This document shows positions 58,626 to 64,000 of a stretch of DNA of 64,000 nt, piece after piece; the stretch's first letter is position 1, and the number at the start of each line of letters is the position of its first letter. Origin of the DNA: DAOUJW01 sp034421015 (GTDB lineage: Bacteria; Chloroflexota; Dehalococcoidia; Lucifugimonadales; UBA2985). The notes beneath the pieces are model-generated. The model had not been told where the DNA came from. It did not search any database and saw only the letters and a list, made by a program, of their open reading frames with translations. Both the position numbers and the translations under genes were made by a program. The stretch spans positions 122,483 through 186,482 of the forward strand of contig DAOUKT010000037.1 of NCBI GenBank assembly GCA_034421015.1, given 5' to 3'.

Positions 58626-59083
58626 TGCCGTTGGTAGGCGTAGTCATAGGCAGCCGGTCGGATGAGTCTGTGATCCAGGACACCGTCAACGTACTGGATG
58701 AGATGGGAATCTCCCACGAGGTGTCGGCCATATCCGCGCACCGCTCCCCGGAGAGGGCCAGGGAGTACGCAAAGGGCGCAAAGGAGCGCGGCGTAGAGGT
58801 TATAATCGCCGCGGCGGGCGGCTCGGCCGCGCTGCCCGGGGTGATGGCCTCCTGGACCACCCTCCCCGTCATAGGAATTCCCCTGACCTCCAGCGCGCTT
58901 GGAGGCGTGGACTCCCTCCACTCCATAGCCCAGATGCCCCCCGGAGTGCCCGTGGCCTGCGTGTCCGTCGGTGGGTGGGGGGCGCGCAACGCCGCCTACC
59001 TGGCCGCGTCCATCCTCGGCCTCAAGCACGATGACATAAGAAAGAACTATGAGGCGTACCGGGAACGACTGGCCGCCGGCTAG
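58625..59083 (+). CDS. purE: N5-carboxyaminoimidazole ribonucleotide mutase
   Basis: Class I PurE, which moves the carboxyl group on aminoimidazole ribonucleotide. VVIGSRSDESVIQDTVNVLDEMG, SAISAHRSPERAREYA, IIAAAGGSAALPGVMASWTTLPVIGIPL and GGVDSLHSIAQMPPGVPVACVSVGGWGARNAAYLAA are the class I signatures. Length 152 aa. Class I PurE normally needs PurK, which is not adjacent here. The next gene overlaps its end by 35 bp. Confidence 0.96.
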   Translation: MPLVGVVIGSRSDESVIQDTVNVLDEMGISHEVSAISAHRSPERAREYAKGAKERGVEVIIAAAGGSAALPGVMASWTTLPVIGIPLTSSALGGVDSLHSIAQMPPGVPVACVSVGGWGARNAAYLAASILGLKHDDIRKNYEAYRERLAAG

Positions 59084-59609
59084 CCCCGTCCCTCTGCTGC
59101 TCCTTCTGTCGCTGTCGCTGGCCGTGCTGCTGGCAGCCTGCGCAGGCCCGGCGGCGCCTGAGGAGGTCGTGGACTCCTACCTATCCGAGACCGGGCGTGG
59201 CGACGTCCGCGCCGCCCTGCAGTCGTGGGAGCTGTCCCGGCTTGGCCCGGCGCCCGTCGATCTGGACCCGGGCCAGCAGACCATACGGCTGGAGACGAGG
59301 CGCGAGCTTGCCCAGGCGCTCACCGACGCCCTGAGCGCCGCCGGCGATGACCTGCGCTGGGAGCGGACCGCCCTCGCCCTCTACGACATCCGGGACGGCA
59401 TAGCCAACCTCACCGACGACGCGGACGCGGCCAACGTGGCAACGGTCGAGGTGAGCCTGGCAATTGACCGCGGGGATGAGCCTGCATTGGAGGAGCAGCT
59501 GGCCTTCACCATGTGGCGGAGCGCGGACGGCGTCTGGCGGGTCACGGGGCTGGACAAGAGCCTCGCCGTCCTGGAGGACTTTCTGCAGGAGTTGCGGGGT
59601 TCACGGTAA
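59049..59609 (+). CDS. Putative lipoprotein
   Basis: A 186-aa exported protein. The N-terminus has RR, then a hydrophobic core VPLLLLLSLSLAVLLAAC with lipobox LAAC (Cys about 31), a lipoprotein signal. The mature part is acidic and resembles small NTF2-like stress or transport lipoproteins (APEEVVDSYLSETGRGDVRAALQSW ... ADGVWRVTGLDKSLAVLEDFLQEL). The ATG overlaps the end of purE by 35 bp. No specific function assigned. Confidence 0.7.
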   Translation: MRRTGNDWPPASPVPLLLLLSLSLAVLLAACAGPAAPEEVVDSYLSETGRGDVRAALQSWELSRLGPAPVDLDPGQQTIRLETRRELAQALTDALSAAGDDLRWERTALALYDIRDGIANLTDDADAANVATVEVSLAIDRGDEPALEEQLAFTMWRSADGVWRVTGLDKSLAVLEDFLQELRGSR

Positions 59610-59697
59610 GAGACCTTCCACAAATGGCTGTGACGACGCCGCTCGTCTATGTGGTGACACAAACAGTTCCCTGCCCTGTTTGCAGATGTAACTATAC

Positions 59698-60288
59698 CTA
59701 TGTCCGCGTTATAACACCGCAGGCTACGCGGTCGCCGGTGTCTGACTCCATTTCTCCATAGGAATCGGGCTTTTCGTGAACGATAATTGCAGAGCCGTCG
59801 GCGTCAAATATCGAATGGCGCACGCCGACGTCCAGTGTGATGCCAGTGGCAAAGAAATCGGCGCGTGCAGAACCGTCTGAGGCGGCGTAGATATTGGGTA
59901 GATCGCCGCCGTGTCCTCCAACTGACTCACTGCCCCTCCAGGCTTGATGGACAAAGCCGTGTTCCGTGTCAGCGGGGTTGAAGTGGTCACCGGCGGCGCT
60001 AAAATCAGGCGTACAAGCGCCAACTTCGTGGATGATGAAGGCATGGCCGCCTGGGACCAGTCCCTCGACATCGGCCATCACGAGGACGCCGGCGGCCGCT
60101 TGCCGGAATGTAACGGTTCCCATCGAAGCGCCATCCGGCGATTTTAGCTCGGCCACCGCTGTCAAGCCCAAGGTGGGTTCAGAAGCTTGACCAGACCGGA
60201 CGTTCAGCAGGACCAGGATCCCAACGACAATGATGATTATGATCGCTAGAGGCGCCAGAAAAATAGCCAACTCCGGTCTCAAACTCAT
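59698..60288 (-). CDS. Cu/Zn superoxide dismutase-like membrane-anchored protein
   Basis: A 196-aa SodC-fold protein with an N-terminal membrane anchor (about 8-30). GGHAFIIHEVGAC, HFNP, TEHGF, GGHGGDLPN, IIVHEKPDSY and DTGDRVACGVI follow the SodC order. Matched to human SOD1, H87 (H48), H102 (H63), H110 (H71), H126 (H80), D129 (D83), H171 (H120), R187 (R143) and the disulfide pair C92/C190 are kept. The copper ligand H46 is replaced by Ile (I85). It may be a low-activity or repurposed SOD. AGGAGGTGA precedes the ATG. Confidence 0.8.
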   Translation of the reverse strand: MSLRPELAIFLAPLAIIIIIVVGILVLLNVRSGQASEPTLGLTAVAELKSPDGASMGTVTFRQAAAGVLVMADVEGLVPGGHAFIIHEVGACTPDFSAAGDHFNPADTEHGFVHQAWRGSESVGGHGGDLPNIYAASDGSARADFFATGITLDVGVRHSIFDADGSAIIVHEKPDSYGEMESDTGDRVACGVITRT

Positions 60289-60627
60289 TCTGGGTCACCT
60301 CCTCGGCCTGGAGTTTCGATTACAGCAGCGTTCACTGCTTTCTCGCCCGACGCTTGAGGTTAGCTTGCATCTATCCAGCCAGGATACGGAAACATTGGGA
60401 AGCCATAATGGTAACATATATCATCGAATGCCATTTGCCTAGCCTTGACCTGCTCTTACAGTCAAGCCCGGTGACGAGTCTGCCCAATAGCCCATCGTAT
60501 AGCTTCCCAACGCTGCTCCATCACGTGCCAGATTTTGTCTGCTTTCAGATGTAAAATAGCCTTGTTACCAGCGGGAAGACGGGGTATGATTTCATATCGT
60601 GGAACCAAGAACCGGCAGAGGTGAAGG
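60289..60627 (+). other. Gene-free gap with the purB promoter region
   Basis: No gene or strong hairpin seen. The left end holds the sodC-like ribosome site and leader (minus strand), and the right end the purB promoter. No purine riboswitch core was recognised. Confidence 0.5.
60562..60590 (+). promoter_or_regulatory. Promoter of purB-purC-DUF3105-purS
   Basis: TTGTTA (60562-60567), a 17-bp spacer and TATGAT (60585-60590) lie 38 bp before the purB start. The same -35 hexamer TTGTTA is used at the higBA promoter. Confidence 0.55.
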
Positions 60628-61923
60628 GTGATAGACAGGTACGCCCGGCCCGCCATGAAGATGGTATGGTCGGATGAGAACAAGAACAGCAAGTGGCTCC
60701 AGGTGGAGCTTGCCGTGTGCGAGGCGTGGACAGAGGAGGGAGTCATCCCCTCCGAGGACATGACCAAGCTGCGGAAGGCTCAGTACGACCCGGAGCGGCT
60801 CCAGGAGGTCTTCCAGCGCACCCGCCACGACATGACCGCCTTCCTGCAGTCGGTGACGGCCGGGCTTGGCGAGGAGGGCCGTTGGATACACATGGGCCTG
60901 ACCTCTCACGACGTGCAGGACACGGCCCAGGGCCTGCAGCTCATGGAGGCCTCCGACATCCTGCTTGAGGACGTCGACTGCCTGATGGAGGCCATCCAGC
61001 GAAGGGCCGTGGAGCACAAGTACACGCCCACTATGGGCCGCACCCACGGCGTCCACGCCGAGCCGACCACCTTCGGCCTGAAGCTGGGCATCTGGTGGGA
61101 CGAGATGCGCCGCCACAGAATACGTCTGGAGGAGGCCAGGAAGAACGCAGGCGTGGGCAAGATTTCCGGCGCGGTCGGGACCTACGCCACAGTCCCGCCC
61201 CAGATTGAGGAGCGGGTCTGCTCCCGGCTGGGCCTCGGCGTCGAGACCGTTTCCAACCAGATAGTCCAGCGTGACCGCCACGCGCAGTTCGTGACCACCC
61301 TCGCCCTTATCGCCGCGTCCCTTGAGAAGTTCGCGACTGAGATAAGGGGCCTGCAGAAGACGGAGGTGCGAGAGGCCGAGGAGCCTTTCGGGGAGGGCCA
61401 GACCGGCTCATCCGCGATGCCCCACAAGCGAAACCCGGAGCTGTCTGAGAGGGTATGCGGCCTGGCCAGGCTCATCCGGGGCCACGCCGTCACCTCACTG
61501 GAGAACGTGGCCCTGTGGCACGAGCGGGACATCAGCCACTCGTCGGCGGAGCGCCTGATTCTCCCGGACTCCTGCATGGCCCTGGACTACATCCTGGACA
61601 TATTCACAGGCGTCATCAACGGCCTGCGAGTGTACCCGGACAGGATGAAACAGAACATCGAAATGACCAGGGGCCTCGTTTTCTCGCAGAGGGTGATGCT
61701 GGCCCTTGTGGAGAGCGGCCTCAGCCGCGAAAAGTCCTACGAGATCACCCAGCGTTGCGCCATGAGATCCTGGGAGGAGTCCCTCGACTTTCGCGATCTT
61801 TTGCGAGGGGAGCCGGACGTAACGGACCACCTGCCCGGTGAGGCGCTGGAGTCGATCTTCGACTACAACTACTACATGAGGTTTGTTGAAAACTCCTTCA
61901 TGCGGCTTGGCATCGAAGGGTAA
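60628..61923 (+). CDS. purB: Adenylosuccinate lyase
   Basis: Acts twice in purine synthesis (SAICAR and adenylosuccinate cleavage). Fumarase/aspartase-superfamily motifs: MIDRYARPAMKMVWSDENK, HMGLTSHDVQDTA, GRTHGVHAEPTTFGLKL, and the signature loop GSSAMPHKRNPELSERVCGLARL with the catalytic Ser. WHERDISHSSAERLILPDS follows. Length 431 aa is standard. GTG 60628 follows AGAGGTGAAGG. It heads the second purine unit, with purC 16 bp downstream. Confidence 0.96.
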   Translation: MIDRYARPAMKMVWSDENKNSKWLQVELAVCEAWTEEGVIPSEDMTKLRKAQYDPERLQEVFQRTRHDMTAFLQSVTAGLGEEGRWIHMGLTSHDVQDTAQGLQLMEASDILLEDVDCLMEAIQRRAVEHKYTPTMGRTHGVHAEPTTFGLKLGIWWDEMRRHRIRLEEARKNAGVGKISGAVGTYATVPPQIEERVCSRLGLGVETVSNQIVQRDRHAQFVTTLALIAASLEKFATEIRGLQKTEVREAEEPFGEGQTGSSAMPHKRNPELSERVCGLARLIRGHAVTSLENVALWHERDISHSSAERLILPDSCMALDYILDIFTGVINGLRVYPDRMKQNIEMTRGLVFSQRVMLALVESGLSREKSYEITQRCAMRSWEESLDFRDLLRGEPDVTDHLPGEALESIFDYNYYMRFVENSFMRLGIEG

Positions 61924-61939
61924 TGGAGGGAGGGAGAGC

Positions 61940-62854
61940 ATGACACTAGAGACTGTCAGAGACACCAATCTTCCCAACCGACTTTACCGGGGCAAGGTGC
62001 GGGACACCTACGACCTGGGCGAGGGCCTCCTGCTGATGGTGGCCACGGACCGGATCTCGGCCTTCGACGTTGTCCTGCCCACCACCATCCCGCAGAAGGG
62101 CATGGTGCTGTCCCGGCTTTCGGCATACTGGTTCGAGAAGACCAGCCACATTGTGCCAAACCACCTGGTCGCTATGGCCTACGAGCCAGGCGCGAACACC
62201 GGCCCCGACGCCCTTCCCCCCGAGGTGGCCGCCCGGGCCATGGTGGTGAAGCGGGCCGACCGCATTGACATTGAGTGCGTGGCGCGCGGGTTCATCACGG
62301 GCTCCGCGTGGGCGGAGTACCAGGCGTCGGGCACCGTGGGCGGCGCGGCCATGCCGGCGGGCATGAGAGAGGGCGACCCCTTCCCTGAGACCCTGTTCAC
62401 CCCCACCACCAAGGCCGAGACGGGCCACGATATGCCCATGACAATTGACGAGGTTCGGGACATGGTGGGCAGCGAGATGGCGGCCAGGCTGGAGCAGGTC
62501 ACCCGCCGGGTGTACGAGTTCGCCAGGGACGACGCCAGGGCCAAGGGCATCATCATTGCCGACACCAAGTTGGAGTTCGGGATGCTGGGCGACGAGCTTA
62601 TCCTGATAGACGAGCTTCTGACCCCTGATTCCAGCCGATTCTGGGACGCCGCCCTCTACGAGCCTGGCAAGTCCCAGCCCAACTTTGACAAGCAGTACGT
62701 ACGCGACTGGCTGTCCGCCAGCGGGTGGGACCGCGAGCCTCCCGCGCCGGAGCTTCCCTCCGACGTTGTGGACAGGACCCGGACCCGATACATCGAGGCC
62801 TACGAGCGGATAACGGGTCTCGGATGGGAGGCGTCCGTGGAGCCAGGGGGCTGA
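61940..62854 (+). CDS. purC: SAICAR synthase
   Basis: Joins aspartate to carboxyaminoimidazole ribonucleotide. RLYRGKVRDTYDLGEGLLLMVATDRISAFDVVLP, IPQKGMVLSRLSAYWFEKT, ECVARGFITGSAWAEY, FTPTTKAETGHD and IADTKLEFGM match the family in order; the yeast-like length of 304 aa includes the extended C-terminus (FDKQYVRDWL...). ATG 61940 follows GGAGGGAGGGAGAG. The stop overlaps the next gene (TGATG). Confidence 0.96.
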   Translation: MTLETVRDTNLPNRLYRGKVRDTYDLGEGLLLMVATDRISAFDVVLPTTIPQKGMVLSRLSAYWFEKTSHIVPNHLVAMAYEPGANTGPDALPPEVAARAMVVKRADRIDIECVARGFITGSAWAEYQASGTVGGAAMPAGMREGDPFPETLFTPTTKAETGHDMPMTIDEVRDMVGSEMAARLEQVTRRVYEFARDDARAKGIIIADTKLEFGMLGDELILIDELLTPDSSRFWDAALYEPGKSQPNFDKQYVRDWLSASGWDREPPAPELPSDVVDRTRTRYIEAYERITGLGWEASVEPGG

Positions 62855-63492
62855 TGGCAGCCAGGCAGCGGGAGCGCAGGCGGAGGGCCCACGAGAGGTC
62901 CCTGCAGCGGGAGGAGCGTCGTTCCAGAAGGCGGGGGCGTCGCCGCGTCCTGAAGTACGCCGTCGGCGGCTTCGTCGGCGTGGTGTTCTTCATCATCGTC
63001 GTATCGCTGATCATCCCTCCCAACCTCGACCTCAGCTCCCTGGGCGGCGGCAACGTCTCGTCCCAGGAAGAGGGCGGCCAGGTGCAGATACAGGGCAAGT
63101 TCGAGATTGAGCCCGGCGAGCCCCACGCGCCCTACAACTCCTTCCCACCCACCTCGGGCTGGTACTACCCCGTCGACGCCGAGGACATTGCCTGGGGCGT
63201 CCGCGAAGAGCCCATAGAGGATGAGGTGCAGGTGTCATACCTGGTGCGCGGCGCCGTCCTGGTGCAGTACAACTGCGTCGTGGAATGCCCCAACCTGGTG
63301 CGTAACCTGGAGCGGGTTGTGGACAAGTACCCGGAGGCGGTCATTCTGGCCCCTTACGAGAACATGGCCTCCACCGTCGCGCTGACGGCCTGGGGCTGGC
63401 AGGACAACTTTGAGGAGGACGAGTTCTCGGAGGCCAGAGTCAACGACTTCATTCTGACGCACATCGGCCAGGGGCCTGACGACTTCCGATAG
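62854..63492 (+). CDS. DUF3105 membrane protein
   Basis: A 212-aa protein: a very basic cytoplasmic N-terminus (AARQRERRRRAHERSLQREE), one membrane helix (about 35-56, YAVGGFVGVVFFIIVVSLII), and an outer domain with DUF3105 features (PHAPYNSFPPTSGWYYP ... GAVLVQYNCVVECPNLV ... VILAPYENM). The PPTSG motif normally carries a His after Gly; here it is W. It overlaps purC by 1 base and lies 8 bp before purS, so it is co-transcribed with purine genes, though a purine link is unproven. Confidence 0.78.
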   Translation: MAARQRERRRRAHERSLQREERRSRRRGRRRVLKYAVGGFVGVVFFIIVVSLIIPPNLDLSSLGGGNVSSQEEGGQVQIQGKFEIEPGEPHAPYNSFPPTSGWYYPVDAEDIAWGVREEPIEDEVQVSYLVRGAVLVQYNCVVECPNLVRNLERVVDKYPEAVILAPYENMASTVALTAWGWQDNFEEDEFSEARVNDFILTHIGQGPDDFR

Positions 63493-63500
63493 GGTCAGCT

Positions 63501-63755
63501 ATGTTTCTCGCCAGAGTCTACGTAACCCTCAAGCCCACCGTCAACGACCCCCAGGGCAAGACCATCCTCGGCGGCCTGAAGACCTTGGGCTTCGACCTGG
63601 CGACGGACGTGCGCGCGGGCAAGTACCTGGAGATCAGGCTGGACAGCCGGGACCGGGCGCAGGTGGAGGCGCAGGTGGAGGAGATGTGCGACAAGCTGCT
63701 GGCCAACCCCGTTATTGAGAGCTACCGCTACGACGTGGAAGAGCTGGCGGGTTAG
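63501..63755 (+). CDS. purS: Phosphoribosylformylglycinamidine synthase subunit PurS
   Basis: The small subunit that bridges PurL and PurQ. MFLARVYVTLKPTVNDPQGKTI opens it, then LGGLKTLGFDLATDVRAGKYLEIRLD and the C-terminal MCDKLLANPVIESYRYDVEEL match PurS. Length 84 aa is standard. purQ and purL usually follow; here the gene is followed by a repeat and an IS30-type transposase tail instead. Confidence 0.94.
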   Translation: MFLARVYVTLKPTVNDPQGKTILGGLKTLGFDLATDVRAGKYLEIRLDSRDRAQVEAQVEEMCDKLLANPVIESYRYDVEELAG

Positions 63756-63807
63756 CGCCACGCGTATATCCCTGGGGTCTTTCAGTTATAGCCAGCAAGC
63801 TAGTCTT

Positions 63808-63842
63808 CCCGCTCATGGTGAGCTTGGCGAACCATTTTAGCG
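63808..63842. repeat. Degenerate copy of the dispersed palindromic repeat
   Basis: CCCGCTCATGGTGAGCTTGG ... CCATTTTAGCG is the short form of the repeat with several changes at its right end. It lies between purS and the transposase tail. Confidence 0.65.
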
Positions 63843-63851
63843 TAGCCGCTA

Positions 63852-64000
63852 TCACTCAACGCCTAACCACCCCTGCGAAGGCAGGGGGGTGGATTCACAT
63901 TTCAAGTGCAACACCTGATTTGAGAATATCTCAGCGGGAGTCCTGTAGCCCAGACACTTGCGAGGGGTATTGTTGTAGGCCCGCACCAGCTGAGTAAACC
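63852..64000 (-). pseudogene. IS30-family transposase, C-terminal part
   Basis: Reading the minus strand from the window edge: FTQLVRAYNNTPRKCLGYRTPAEIFSNQVLHLKC..., the C-terminal signature of IS30-type DDE transposases (NxxPRKxLGxxTPAEVF). The frame runs on past the usual end into a CCCCTGC-GAAG-GCAGGGG hairpin before TGA (63852-63854). The N-terminal part lies beyond the window, so completeness is unknown. The TGTTGCACTTGAAATGTGAA segment (complement of about 63895-63915) may be the element's terminal inverted repeat. Confidence 0.75.

Noticed and set aside
59049..59083. Overlap of the lipoprotein start with purE as evidence for a wrong start
   Set aside because: The signal peptide begins soon after this ATG, and starting later would remove the basic n-region, so the overlap is accepted.

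Overview
The window is a piece of a GC-rich bacterial chromosome. Gene content and style suggest Chloroflexota, probably a Dehalococcoidia/SAR202-like lineage. The pointers are a B12-dependent (class II) ribonucleotide reductase behind NrdR, archaeal-type phosphoglycerate mutase, DapL/DapF lysine synthesis, a tandem CaiB/BaiF CoA-transferase, an aldehyde:ferredoxin oxidoreductase, SelB, a NurA/HerA pair, an RCC1-repeat lipoprotein, and many short dispersed palindromic repeats. The assignment is inference: no rRNA or tRNA gene was found in the window.

Layout. 1-11.3 kb holds housekeeping genes on the + strand: rplS (tail), priA, def, cca, nrdR-nrdJ with two NrdR boxes, a small basic protein, pdxA, proC-yggT. 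11.3-19.7 kb is a minus-strand accessory block: AOR, a coupled AAA ATPase + PIN nuclease pair of lower GC, an MFS transporter, and a lipoprotein with 21 RCC1-like blades. 20-24 kb has a zincin, leucine dehydrogenase, a DUF559 nuclease and guaA. 23.8-31.1 kb is a + strand central-metabolism run: tsaC, rpiB, polyprenyl synthase, pgk, apgM, tpiA, two small winged-helix-like proteins, miaA. 31.1-34.4 kb has a hydrolase and the fused CoA-transferase. 34.6-38.9 kb has higBA, dapF, dapL, hflX and a small partner.

38.9-41.8 kb is the least ordinary stretch. It is gene-poor and partly AT-rich. It contains a complete minus-strand transcription unit (consensus promoter, about 210 nt leader, strong Shine-Dalgarno, 43-aa microprotein, a diverged second copy, hairpin with T-rich tail), several perfect palindromes, an orphan oligopeptide ABC ATPase, and an array of TGCC-N4-GGCA palindromes ahead of an unknown coiled-coil protein.

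42.3-51.5 kb carries holA, a transmembrane Ser/Thr kinase with a PQQ-type propeller, a YchF-like GTPase, hemW, an unknown helical protein, a PaREP1/HEPN-like gene between two 23-bp direct repeats, and selB. 51.6-56.8 kb is a DNA-processing and defence block: nurA-unknown-herA, then a low-GC type II restriction-modification pair. 57-63.8 kb holds purine synthesis genes (purD-purE, purB-purC-DUF3105-purS) with a lipoprotein and an unusual Cu/Zn-SOD-like protein. The window ends in the tail of an IS30-type transposase.
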